Shown piece after piece: positions 26,636 to 34,639 of a DNA stretch of 49,822 nt. The notes under the pieces are model-generated. The model was not told the origin of the DNA. It did not search any database and saw nothing but the letters and a program-made list of their open reading frames with translations. Positions within the stretch are counted from its first letter, which is position 1, and each line of letters starts with the position of its first letter. This DNA comes from Verrucomicrobiota bacterium. GTDB lineage: Bacteria; Verrucomicrobiota; Verrucomicrobiia; Limisphaerales; UBA1319. A program made the translations under genes and the position numbers. The stretch spans positions 1-49,822 of the forward strand of contig JAKLHY010000057.1 of NCBI GenBank assembly GCA_022709905.1, in the 5' to 3' direction.

Positions 26636-27145
26636 ATGAATACGAATGGATGTTGGACAGTGATTTTCTTGTCTGTGTTGACCTGGCGGGTTCATGCCGA
26701 TGCAACGCTCCTTCTGAACAACTATGACTCGATGAATCCCATTTATTACGGGTCGGTTGGCCAGTTGTCGCCCCAGGAAAGCACCTGGGTTCAGATTTTT
26801 GCCGCGAACAGCGATTCCTACGATTTCAGTCCGCTGAGCGATCCATTCAAGCTCAAGGAAGACGGCTTTTTCGACAATGGATACGGGACGGTTATCGGCG
26901 TCCCCGACGGTTCAAGTATTAATATCAGGATACTGGCTTGGATAGGATCCGACCAGGTTGAGGATGCACAGACGCTCCTGGAAGGGATTATCAGACAGAA
27001 AGGCGGCAGTGGATCATCGGCCCCTGCCATGCTTCAATTTCCAATGGACGCTCTCATCCCAATCCCCGAACCCCGGATTGCCCTGTTCGTCCTCCTAGGA
27101 GGACTGTTGCTTGCTGGAGTGGAAAAGCTCAGAAAGCGCAGGTAA
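26636..27145 (+). CDS. small PEP-CTERM surface/exopolysaccharide-associated protein
   Basis: 169 residues: signal peptide (about 1-21), a body of about 115 residues with no recognised domain, then the C-terminal sorting signal. The signal is PIPEPRIALFVLLGGLLLAG followed by VEKLRKRR, meaning a PEP motif, a transmembrane helix and a basic tail. Exosortase would cleave after the PEP motif. The body has repeated DSYD/SMNP-like acidic and Ser residues. It starts 12 bp after the large secreted protein, so the two are probably co-expressed. Confidence 0.75.
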   Translation: MNTNGCWTVIFLSVLTWRVHADATLLLNNYDSMNPIYYGSVGQLSPQESTWVQIFAANSDSYDFSPLSDPFKLKEDGFFDNGYGTVIGVPDGSSINIRILAWIGSDQVEDAQTLLEGIIRQKGGSGSSAPAMLQFPMDALIPIPEPRIALFVLLGGLLLAGVEKLRKRR

Positions 27146-27169
27146 CGCCAGAGGATTAGCGCAGTCCAT

Positions 27170-27690
27170 AGCTGGAGGCTCGTGGCTGGGAATACCCTGA
27201 AGGGTGGACACCCTACCGCCGGATTGTCCCAGACCGCAAGGTAGGGTCGGACGGTGTCTTGGATTAGGTGTTCCTTGTGCTTCTTGTGCCTCTTTGTGGC
27301 AAATCGGTTTTTCTTTTTGCGGCTTGGCGTGAAAAGAAAGAACCTCACGCAAAGACGCAGGAACAGGGAACAGGAGACAGTAGTCAGGGTCTCGATGCAC
27401 GAGGGTCTATCTCTGTGCTCTCTGTTTTCTGTGGTTAATAAATAAGCGGTTTACTCCTTTGTCTTCGGATTGACGTCAGGAATTCTTACCACAGGACTCA
27501 GAGATCACAGAACGGTAGTGTCGGACCGACCGGGCCGACCGAGCATTGAGCAATCGGTCTAACGCTACGCAAAACCTCTCACGGAGACGCAAAGACACAG
27601 AGATCAATACACTTTTACCTCCGTGTCTCTGAGCCTCTGTGAGAGAAGGTTTTTCTTCAACCATCGTTCGGCGCGCCCAGCGGTCGCGCC
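27170..27690. repeat. intergenic repeat block (GC palindromes and CTCTCACGGAGACGC repeat)
   Basis: The 545-bp gap holds several dispersed repeats. At 27185-27250 is a GGTGTCCACCCTA-type unit also seen near 48360 and 49560. At 27318-27362 are the GCGGCTTGGCGTGAAAAG and CTCACGCAAAGACGC units seen again at 45560 and 47950. At 27525-27665 is an imperfect palindrome (CCTCTCACGGAGACGC through TCTGTGAGAG). It is preceded by GAGCATTGAGCAATCGGTCT and is almost the same sequence as at 40560-40690. The end runs into the stop codon of the SGNH gene. Confidence 0.75.
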
Positions 27691-28632
27691 CTACCTTGGC
27701 TTTTTCGCGCTGGGATCCCCGGTCGGTGCAGGAGCACGATCCATTTTGGCCGGAGGCCCCAAGAGTTCGGTGAGCATCGGTTTCAGAGCGTCTGCCCAGA
27801 TTTGATAACCCTTGATAGAGAGATGGAGACCATCGACAGTGACGCCTTCACACAATTGTCCGTCCGAACCCGCCAGTTTGTCATTAATATTAAGAAATCG
27901 AGTTTGATTACCGTCGGCGAATCGGGCGATGCGATGATTGATTCGATCGATGGTTGCAGCCCAGGACGCGCTATGGGTCCCGTCATTGCGCGGAGTAATA
28001 CCCATCAGGATGATAGTGGAACGTGGTGACTTCTGTCGCATCAGAGTCAGGATGGCTTCAATGCCCAAGACCACCTCTTCCTCTTGGGCGGCTCGATCTT
28101 TGGCATCCGGGGTGTCCCGAAGATTATTGGTGCCCGCCATCAGGACAATGACCTTGGGATTGACCTCATTCAATTCTCCATTCTCGAGTCGCCACAGAAT
28201 GTTTTGGACGGTATCGCCGCCCCAGCCGAAATTCCCGGCGTTCCAGCCATGGAAATTTGAATTCCAGTGAGCCAGGAAATCCTGGTATTGACGATCGCTC
28301 GTTCCCCAGCGGCGGGTGATCGAGTCGCCCTCAAAATAGACATCGATGCCTCCTTGCGCCGCTTTGCGTAACAACTCTTCGTGGGCAAGCCGGGAATTTG
28401 GATCAGTCCGCGGCTGAGCCTGGATCTGCATTCGGGCGGGCGCAGGCCCGTTTGTGGCCCTTTCATCTCCCGAAAGAGCTGTTGAGGCCGAGGCTGGGCT
28501 TGGATCAGCCATTGGCGCGGCCATGACTGCCAGGCCACATGCCGCTATGACACTGATCCAGCACCCGGTAATCGAGCGTATCAAGAAACGACGAGGCATG
28601 AGAAGTGAATCCGACGACTTGCCGCAATCCAT
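27691..28632 (-). CDS. secreted SGNH/GDSL-type esterase
   Basis: 313 residues; ATG 28632 directly follows the stop of the upstream gene, and ATG 28599 is an alternative. A signal peptide (about 18-40) and an Ala/Pro/Ser-rich linker precede the hydrolase. Block I has the nucleophile Ser in YFEGDSITRRWG, block II the Gly in WNAGNFGWGGDT, block III AGTNNLRD, and block V the Asp/His pair in VDGLHLSIKGY. It resembles PAF-acetylhydrolase-like carbohydrate acetyl esterases. It is probably co-transcribed with the sugar isomerase and may deacetylate a polysaccharide. The C-terminal end is Pro/Lys-rich. Confidence 0.88.
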   Translation of the reverse strand: MDCGKSSDSLLMPRRFLIRSITGCWISVIAACGLAVMAAPMADPSPASASTALSGDERATNGPAPARMQIQAQPRTDPNSRLAHEELLRKAAQGGIDVYFEGDSITRRWGTSDRQYQDFLAHWNSNFHGWNAGNFGWGGDTVQNILWRLENGELNEVNPKVIVLMAGTNNLRDTPDAKDRAAQEEEVVLGIEAILTLMRQKSPRSTIILMGITPRNDGTHSASWAATIDRINHRIARFADGNQTRFLNINDKLAGSDGQLCEGVTVDGLHLSIKGYQIWADALKPMLTELLGPPAKMDRAPAPTGDPSAKKPR

Positions 28633-29601
28633 CTAGGTTGACTCGGCAAGCGCGACAGCTTTTTTCACGGCGACGGCCACCGCGCTCAGGGCCTGGTCGG
28701 GCTGCATTTTGCGCAATTCCTGACTGAAGGGTTCGCAGGCCACCGGCCCGTCATAGCCGATCTTGATAAGGGCGCCGAGAAAGGATTTCACATCAATCAC
28801 CCCGGTAGCGCAAGGCAGTTCGCGTCGGCTGTCAACCTGTTGATCCACTGGAATATCCTTGGGGGCGTCGTTGATATGGCACATGACAACATCATTGGCC
28901 TTGAGCGTCAGCAGGTCGGCCTCGGTCTCATTCGCGGTATACCAGTGCCAGCTGTCCAGGAGAAAACCGACGTTGCCCAGGCCAATCTCAGCGATCAGAT
29001 CTTTCATCTCGGCCATCGTATGGATGAAGGGGAACCGGTTGGCGGACCAGGAGGTCTTCGGCCCGACGTATTCCAGTCCCAGGCGAATGCCATGATCGTC
29101 GAGCACGCGGGCCACTTCACGAAGGCGTCGGGCATGCTGCTTGAAGTTGGCTATATAAGTCAGCGACCGATGCCCCGGCATCAGCCATGTGGCTGTGCGG
29201 GTCACCGCGGCCCGTTGGAGTGATTTCGCATAATCCGGCAATGTCTTCATGCCTTGATTAAAAGCGTCGTCGTTGCCCCGAAAATCGACGGGCAATCCCG
29301 CGGCGCCCCAAACCAGGTTTCGCTTTTTCATCTCGTCGCGATACGCCTGCAGTTCAGCCTCCGAAGCCTTGGCAAGAAATGAAGTCGGCGGCTCGATGGA
29401 TTCAAACCCATACGTGCTGGCCCATTCGATGACCTTGCGTTCATCCCCGGACACGCCAATCATCCCGCAAGCCAGGCAAAGAGTGAACCTGCGCTTCGAC
29501 TCCGCCGCGCCCAGGGAAATGGCGAAACCGAGGCCGGCCAGGCCCGCCGTTGTTGTCTTGATAAAGTCTCGCCGGTTTATGTCGCAGGGGGTGGTCTTCA
29601 T
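28633..29601 (-). CDS. Tat-exported sugar phosphate isomerase/epimerase-like TIM barrel
   Basis: 322 residues. A twin-arginine signal (NRRDFIKTTTAGLAGLGFA) directs export of the folded protein. The rest is an AP-endonuclease-2-type TIM barrel: STYGFESIEPPTS, GLEYVGPKTSW (metal Glu), FLLDSWHWYTAN (metal Asp and His), VMCHINDAPKD (metal His) and GPVACEPFSQEL (metal Glu). Such proteins isomerise or epimerise sugars in catabolism. It is followed without a gap by the SGNH esterase, suggesting joint processing of an acetylated sugar. Confidence 0.88.
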   Translation of the reverse strand: MKTTPCDINRRDFIKTTTAGLAGLGFAISLGAAESKRRFTLCLACGMIGVSGDERKVIEWASTYGFESIEPPTSFLAKASEAELQAYRDEMKKRNLVWGAAGLPVDFRGNDDAFNQGMKTLPDYAKSLQRAAVTRTATWLMPGHRSLTYIANFKQHARRLREVARVLDDHGIRLGLEYVGPKTSWSANRFPFIHTMAEMKDLIAEIGLGNVGFLLDSWHWYTANETEADLLTLKANDVVMCHINDAPKDIPVDQQVDSRRELPCATGVIDVKSFLGALIKIGYDGPVACEPFSQELRKMQPDQALSAVAVAVKKAVALAEST

Positions 29602-29681
29602 AATTTTGGTCTGGATGACATGATGAAACTTGCGCCTCGGTTGTATGTTCTGCGGGGCGGCATTTCAAGCCATTTCCCTAA

Positions 29682-29954
29682 GAGCCTGTTTGAAAATTAC
29701 ATAGGGTGCTGCGGCGAGGGATTTAGGCTGGGGCCAAGGCGGCTTGGGCCGAGCATCCCCGATGGGGGCTGTAAGGTCCAAGCCAACGCTGGCCCCGGGC
29801 AAAAGAGCCGCCGCCCGAAGGGTTTTCGCAGAAATGGCCCCCTGGCTTCGTTGCTCCTCAGTCAAAGATCCGCCAGGGATTTTTTCCTTCGTCGCGCCTC
29901 GCCATGCGGCCATTTCTGCGAAAACAGCGCCCCTTGGAATTTTCAAACACACTC
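29682..29954. mobile_element. short non-autonomous mobile element, type A (273 bp)
   Basis: It is flanked by TAA at 29679-29681 and 29955-29957. The ends GAGCCTGTTTGAAAATT and AATTTTCAAACACACTC are inverted repeats of 17 bp with two mismatches. Inside, GTTTTCGCAGAAATGGCC (about 29819) is repeated inverted as GGCCATTTCTGCGAAAAC (about 29910). It frames a tip with GGCTTCGTTGCTC and CCTTCGTCGCGCC. A first hairpin has GGGGCCA/TGGCCCC arms around GCATCCCCGATGGGGGCTG. It has no coding capacity. The GAGCCTGTTT terminus and the 3-bp TNA-type duplication recall the IS5-family IS1031 group, which is an inference. Confidence 0.85.
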
Positions 29955-29984
29955 TAACGCGAATTCTGGACGCAAGATCCTCCG

Positions 29985-30140
29985 TAAAATCGAACCGCGA
30001 ATACACGCCAATCGACGCGAATATCGACCATCGCCGAGCCCGGCAGGGCGGTAGAACATAGCCCAGCGATTCATCGCTGGGTGGGCCGAGCGACCGGATC
30101 ACGAGTCCCATCAGGGACGCAAGAGATCCGGTGAAAGGCA
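29985..30140. repeat. palindromic repeat module between two mobile elements
   Basis: It contains CCGCGAATACACGCCAATCG (also at 34660-34680). This is followed by the hairpin CCCAGCGATTCATCGCTGGG at 30062-30081 and an AGTCCCATCAGGGACGCAAG segment. The same order recurs in the large arrays at 31440-31600 and 34680-36060. The unit is cut at AGGCATA by the next mobile element. Confidence 0.8.
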
Positions 30141-30143
30141 TAA

Positions 30144-30414
30144 GGGTCCGTCAAGAAATAAGCTATACATTCGTTGCACTCAAATTGGCCTGGGGCAAGG
30201 CACGAGGGAAGGAGTGTATCCGCCGCGATACTCGACCGACCGAGTAACGAAGCCCCGGGCCAATTTCAGTGCAACCCTCCGGGCGGCGGTGCTTCTTCAC
30301 TCCGACGTCGTTGCTCGCTCCTTTCAGACCCACTGGGGGTATGCGCGTCGCTCGAGCCTCGTCGGAGCGAACAATCCCTCGCCGCGAATGTATAGCTTAT
30401 TTCTTGACGGACCC
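30144..30414. mobile_element. short non-autonomous mobile element, type B (271 bp)
   Basis: It has perfect 30-bp terminal inverted repeats beginning GGGTCCGTCAAGAAATAAGC, and TAA duplications at 30141-30143 and 30415-30417. It is the same sequence as 47254-47524 in the opposite orientation, with about five differences by eye over 271 bp. Two internal hairpins are seen. One has arms GTTGCACTCAAATTGGCC and GGCCAATTTCAGTGCAAC. The other has arms around CACTCCGACG and CGTCGGAG. It is inserted in a unit of the hairpin array. It has no coding capacity. Confidence 0.92.
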
Positions 30415-30417
30415 TAA

Positions 30418-30715
30418 GCCAAGGTTTGGATGCGAAACACAAGGGGAGCTTCTTTCGCCCCTGGCGGGGCTTGAGACCGGGGGCGCGACCGCTGGGCGCA
30501 CCGATGGGTAGGGCGTGACTGCCAGGCGCGCCGGACGCAGAGTCTCAAGAGCGCAAAGCGGTCGAAATGCCCGGTCGGCCCCGGCGGTCCGACCCTACCT
30601 GGTAGGGCGTGACTCAAAAGCCTCTTTCGCCCCTGGCGGGGCTTTGAAGGGGGGGCACAAGCCGTCGTCGGAACCCACCGTTGAAACGGTGGGCTATGAT
30701 CGGTCGTCCCTGATG
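30418..30715. repeat. hairpin array, left flank of the REP transposase
   Basis: Two copies of the CTTTCGCCCCTGGCGGGGC hairpin (about 30452 and 30622) surround a GC-rich unit at 30502-30600 that starts GGTAGGGCGTGACTGCCAGG and ends CGGTCCGACCCTACC. Then comes CCCACCGTTGAAACGGTGGG (about 30675). The array breaks off in CGTCCCTGATG where other copies continue GGACGAACC. The AT-rich leader of the transposase gene begins there. Confidence 0.82.
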
Positions 30716-30810
30716 ATTATTTATTATTGTATATTATTATATAAAATACTATGATTATTTTGTTTTCGCTTCAAGCTCTATGCTTGGGACAATCAGACGA
30801 TCAAAAACCT

Positions 30811-31257
30811 ATGCATTCTTATGTCAGCTGTTTAGTCCACTGCGTATGGGCGACCAAGGAACGTCGTCCACTTATCAAACCAGATTTGCAGCCACGGCTC
30901 TGGTCTTACCTTGGCGGTATTGCGCGCGAGAACAAGATGAAGGCATGGGTTGTGGGCGGCATGGCAGACCATGCTCATATCCTGCTTTCGATTCCATCCA
31001 CGCTTTCAATCGCAAAATCCGTTCAGCTTCTCAAAGGAAATGCCTCGCGATGGATTCGAGAGTCGTTCAAGGAACATTGGAGTTTCGAGTGGCAGGAAGG
31101 TTACGGTGCGTTCAGCATCGGCATTTCAGGTATGGAGGATACGACAAAGTACATCCAAGGGCAGATGGAACATCATCAAAAGATGACTTTCAGAGAAGAA
31201 CTGGAGGTGTTTCTTAAGAAACATGGAATGGAATATGTTGAGCGAGATATGGGGTAG
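30811..31257 (+). CDS. REP-associated / IS200-like tyrosine transposase (TnpA, Y1 HUH)
   Basis: 148 residues from ATG 30811; the frame is open to 30751, but those codons lie in AT-rich non-coding sequence. HUH single-strand nuclease: His54 and His56 in DHAHILLS and the catalytic Tyr114 in TTKYIQGQMEHH. VHCVWATKERRPLI, LKGNASRWI and EWQEGYGAFS are family blocks. It nicks and rejoins single-stranded hairpin ends. The gene is sandwiched between identical palindromic units in direct orientation, which is typical of RAYT genes that mobilise or maintain REP sequences. No second gene (TnpB) is present. The key residues are intact, so it may be active. Confidence 0.88.
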   Translation: MHSYVSCLVHCVWATKERRPLIKPDLQPRLWSYLGGIARENKMKAWVVGGMADHAHILLSIPSTLSIAKSVQLLKGNASRWIRESFKEHWSFEWQEGYGAFSIGISGMEDTTKYIQGQMEHHQKMTFREELEVFLKKHGMEYVERDMG

Positions 31258-31775
31258 CTTCTTTCGCCCCTGGCGGGGCTTTGGGGAGACACGGGACGTC
31301 TCCGGAACCCACCGTTGAAACGGTGGGCTATCATCGGGCGTCCCTGATGGGACGAACCATGCCGGACGCCGCGCGAGGCTCTTAGACTGGGCATCCCTGA
31401 CGGGACTGGCGTTGGAGGATGCAATGCGGTGTCTTACGTTTGGAGACTCCCAACCGGGAATCGATCATCGCCGAGCCCGACAGGGCGGTAGAACATAGCC
31501 CAGCGATTCATCGCTGGGTGGGCCGAACGACCGGATCACGAGTCCCGGCAGGGACGCAAGAGATCCGGTGAGAGGCATAGGATCGCATTCGGGCACAAGA
31601 TAAACCCGGAATCTTCTTTCGCCCCTGGCGGGGCTTTGGGGAGACACGGGACGTCTCCGGAACCCACCGTTGAAACGGTGGGCTATGATCGCTCGTCCCT
31701 GATGGGACGAACCATGCCGGACGCCGCGCGAGGTTATTAGACTGCGCAGCCCTGTCCCGATCTGTCGGGATATTA
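31258..31775. repeat. hairpin array, right flank of the REP transposase
   Basis: It starts one base after the transposase stop with the CTTTCGCCCCTGGCGGGGC hairpin. Next come CCCACCGTTGAAACGGTGGG, CGTCCCTGATGGGACG, GCATCCCTGACGGGACTGG and CCCAGCGATTCATCGCTGGG. AGTCCCGGCAGGGACG follows, and the first hairpin recurs 355 bp later (31613). The remaining sequence up to the PD40 gene at 31822 is unremarkable. Confidence 0.85.
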
Positions 31776-31821
31776 GCGTCCATTAGCGGTCGGTTTTCTT
31801 TGAGAGAGGCAAGCCAAACCG

Positions 31822-33465
31822 CTATTCGTATGGATTATCGGAAATTGTGGAGTGATCCGAGCTCTGTCCGGGAATCGATACGTCCGGCCCCGCTGGTCGT
31901 GCAGCGCTCCCGGGCGTGAGAACAACCCGAGCCAGATCCGATTCCGAGACCTGGAGAGGCCCTCGAACCAACTCGGGCACGTTAAAGTTGTCGAGGCAAT
32001 GGTCATAGTAAGCCGGATCCTCCTGGGGGAGGAGCAAAGGTTTTGAAAAACGGGCGTCTGAATCGACATGAGTGATCAGGAGACGCGCGAACACACCGTC
32101 CAAGCCTCGGCTCCCGAAGACCATCCACCGTCCATTGCTCGACCAACTGTGCCAGGTCTCCGCTTGATCACTGTTGATCGTCAAGCGCTCCGATTTGCGG
32201 GTGTCCAAACGCAGAAGAAACAGATCGCTCTCGGGACGAAAGAGCGGGAAACTGCCCGAATCGCTGGCCGTGAACACCAGGAAACGGTTGTCGGGGGACA
32301 CTCGAGGTTGGTGGGCGCTGAGACGGTTTTCAGCCCCGGAGACGAGTGTTTCAGGTTCTCCCCACCGTTTCTGATCCGAATCGTAGGGTATGCGAACCAG
32401 ATCGTAACGCAGGCTGGGAATATCGCGAAAGGCCACAACCGGGGCGCGACAGTAGTAAAGAAAACGACCGTCCGGCGCCCAGCAGGGCCAGTTTTCATTG
32501 CAGTCCGGCACGGCGATGGCAGCCGGCTTCTCAAGAGTCCGGGTCTCCAGGTCGAAGGTTTGAAGGTCCGACCGAGGATCGTTGACATCGCGATTGACGG
32601 GGCCCGCCAGATGAAAGAACTGAGTAATGGCATTGGCCGAAAAGACCAGCAGCTTGCCGTTGGGATGCCAGGAAAGATATCCCATCTTGGTGTCAATCCG
32701 TGAAACACGGTTGCTGTCGATCAAAAGAGTCGGGGTTCCGAATCGTCCGCGGAAACTCATGACAAAGCGATCGGGCGAACCTTGCTGGAAGGTGTGACAA
32801 TTCACGCATCCATGCTCGATGGTTTCATTGCGGAGAACCGGCTTTTCCTCAAACGTCTCCAGATGACGCTGGTAAATCCCCATGTGTTTATACGAGGAAT
32901 AGAGCGGCCGAAACCGACGATAGAGGATGTAGGGATCGATGTCTTCCTCGGCAATCCTGCATTCAAAGGGGGCATACGAGGTCCAGTCGCCCGCAGAACT
33001 TCGCACAGCGATGTTCCACGTCAACTTGCCGCCCCGGTTGACCGCAAGCAGTTTTTTCCACTCGCGGAGAGGAAACCGGACTTGCGGATTCGCCTGCCGA
33101 ATTTCAATGGACTGACCGCGAGTTCCGCTCACGCGCAGTTGATATTCGACGCCTTGTTCCTGAACAACCAGGTTCAGGGGCGCGAGGTTCGGAGGAATGA
33201 TCACCTCGAGGTAATCCGGGCTTACCCGTGGCAACCGCGGGATTGCGGAGGAACTGTTTGCATCGCCGACATCGGTGTGCGGAATGCCGGCCGGTGGATT
33301 GGATGAGACAGCCGGGGACGCGGCGCTTAGGCTCCCGGCCAGGAATAACAGTCCACAGACAATCCCGATCGACCAGTAACCTCGCAGGAGTCCGATGTTC
33401 GTCCAGTAGCTTCGGGCCCCGGTACGCGCGAGGAGTGAGTTCAGAGCCTGTCTGTAGCGAGTCAT
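31822..33465 (-). CDS. TolB/PD40-type beta-propeller protein with one c-type haem motif
   Basis: 547 residues from ATG 33465, 4 bp after the stop of the upstream gene; the frame is open to 33579 inside that gene. A signal-anchor lies near residues 20-45. Residues about 75-200 form an Ig-like or CNA-like domain. HGCVNCHTFQQGSPDRF gives a CxxCH haem site near residue 230. PD40 blades follow: MGYLSWHPNGKLLVFSAN, ENWPCWAPDGRFLYYCRA, HQPRVSPDNRFLVFTAS, ETWHSWSSNGRWMVFGS. I recall similar CVNCH-propeller proteins in Bacteroidota and Verrucomicrobiota. The role may be periplasmic electron transfer or sensing; it is unproven. It forms an operon with the DUF6057-like gene. Confidence 0.8.
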   Translation of the reverse strand: MTRYRQALNSLLARTGARSYWTNIGLLRGYWSIGIVCGLLFLAGSLSAASPAVSSNPPAGIPHTDVGDANSSSAIPRLPRVSPDYLEVIIPPNLAPLNLVVQEQGVEYQLRVSGTRGQSIEIRQANPQVRFPLREWKKLLAVNRGGKLTWNIAVRSSAGDWTSYAPFECRIAEEDIDPYILYRRFRPLYSSYKHMGIYQRHLETFEEKPVLRNETIEHGCVNCHTFQQGSPDRFVMSFRGRFGTPTLLIDSNRVSRIDTKMGYLSWHPNGKLLVFSANAITQFFHLAGPVNRDVNDPRSDLQTFDLETRTLEKPAAIAVPDCNENWPCWAPDGRFLYYCRAPVVAFRDIPSLRYDLVRIPYDSDQKRWGEPETLVSGAENRLSAHQPRVSPDNRFLVFTASDSGSFPLFRPESDLFLLRLDTRKSERLTINSDQAETWHSWSSNGRWMVFGSRGLDGVFARLLITHVDSDARFSKPLLLPQEDPAYYDHCLDNFNVPELVRGPLQVSESDLARVVLTPGSAARPAGPDVSIPGQSSDHSTISDNPYE

Positions 33466-33469
33466 GCGA

Positions 33470-34513
33470 TCAAGGGTTCTTTGCGTCAGTCGGTTGCACA
33501 TTGGAATGACTAGCTCCAAAAAAGTAATAGTACCAATAGGTTTTCCCAAAATCACGCCAAACCTCCGGCTGCACCCCATCGAGTGAACCCGAGGTCCGAT
33601 CCATCATTGCCTTGAAATGTTCAAACCTTGATCCTGCCTCGGGAGGGACGCGCGGCAACAAAGTGCTGAGGGAAAAATTCGGATAGAACTTCCGATGAAG
33701 CAAAACGGCCTCGGCATAGTGTCGCGGCAACGGACCCTGGCGGGTTTGCGAGGACAGCGTCAGCACCCGAACGGCATTCGGCAGCCGCCGCTCCAGGAGA
33801 TAATGGGCCATCAGGAATTGAACCGCCATCCGGTTCCCGGGATTCGATTCGAGGGCAAGCCGAAGTATGCGTTCCGTGGTGAGTCCCTTGACAATCTCAT
33901 CCCGGGTAATGAGGTTCGTCTGGATGCGCGAGATTGCGGGATCGGCCGTCGTGAGCGAGTTGGCGTCCAAGCCAGCCCGGAACCGACCCGCCCAGGCGCT
34001 GTGCTCTGGCAATGCCTGAAGTCGATTGAGAAAAATGCGGGCGGCGACAGGCAATTCCTTAAGCACATGGAGCCGAACCAATGTGCGCAGCGCCAAAGCG
34101 TTTTCACCTTCGAATTCCAGCGAGTCAAAGGCCAAACGCTCCGCCAGGTTGAGGTGCCCGAGTTGAAGCAGGACATCAGCGATGCACGCCGCCCCAACGT
34201 ATTGCTTGAGATCGGCGGTGGAGAGCAACTCGGGACCGGGAGAGTGAAACCACGCAAACTGTTCCTCAGGCAGGCGTCCCGTTTCGTAAAGGGCTCTGAC
34301 TGCGACAAGCCGCGGGACCAGATTTGTTAGAGGATCCCCCCTCAGGCTGTTCAGTGCTGCGGGCCAATCCTCCTTTTCCAGAGGCCGTTGTGGCTGCCAG
34401 AGAACCGGAACCTCCGAATCGGCGCTGTGGCAGAGCCACCCGACGCCCACCATCAAAAGCACAACAGTCAGGCAGATTATCCTTGAGCGATTTCGAACAA
34501 TGGTCTGCATCAT
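33470..34513 (-). CDS. membrane-anchored helical-repeat protein (DUF6057-like)
   Basis: 347 residues from ATG 34513; a GTG at 34552 would add 13. One N-terminal hydrophobic segment (IICLTVVLLMVGVGWLC) is followed by TPR-like helices (IADVLLQLGHLNLAERLAFD, LALESNPGNRMAVQFLMAHYLLERRLP). The C-terminal region has YAEAVLLHRK and GKTYWYYYFFG. This layout matches the C-terminal part of proteins I recall as DUF6057, often paired with CVNCH-propeller proteins. The function is unknown. It lies 4 bp upstream of its operon partner. Confidence 0.65.
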   Translation of the reverse strand: MMQTIVRNRSRIICLTVVLLMVGVGWLCHSADSEVPVLWQPQRPLEKEDWPAALNSLRGDPLTNLVPRLVAVRALYETGRLPEEQFAWFHSPGPELLSTADLKQYVGAACIADVLLQLGHLNLAERLAFDSLEFEGENALALRTLVRLHVLKELPVAARIFLNRLQALPEHSAWAGRFRAGLDANSLTTADPAISRIQTNLITRDEIVKGLTTERILRLALESNPGNRMAVQFLMAHYLLERRLPNAVRVLTLSSQTRQGPLPRHYAEAVLLHRKFYPNFSLSTLLPRVPPEAGSRFEHFKAMMDRTSGSLDGVQPEVWRDFGKTYWYYYFFGASHSNVQPTDAKNP

Positions 34514-34639
34514 TGGATTGACCCAAATACACCCCTGCACGCCATGATTCACCTGGAATCCCTGAACTCTGTCGAGTTGATATTACAGTTCTGTGAAAGA
34601 GCCGCAAAGGCCTTTTTTATACCGCAAATCCCCACGCAA

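Noticed and set aside
30751..30810. Earlier start for the REP transposase
   Set aside because: The added codons come from AT-rich non-coding sequence. The family begins at MHSYVSCLVHCVW.
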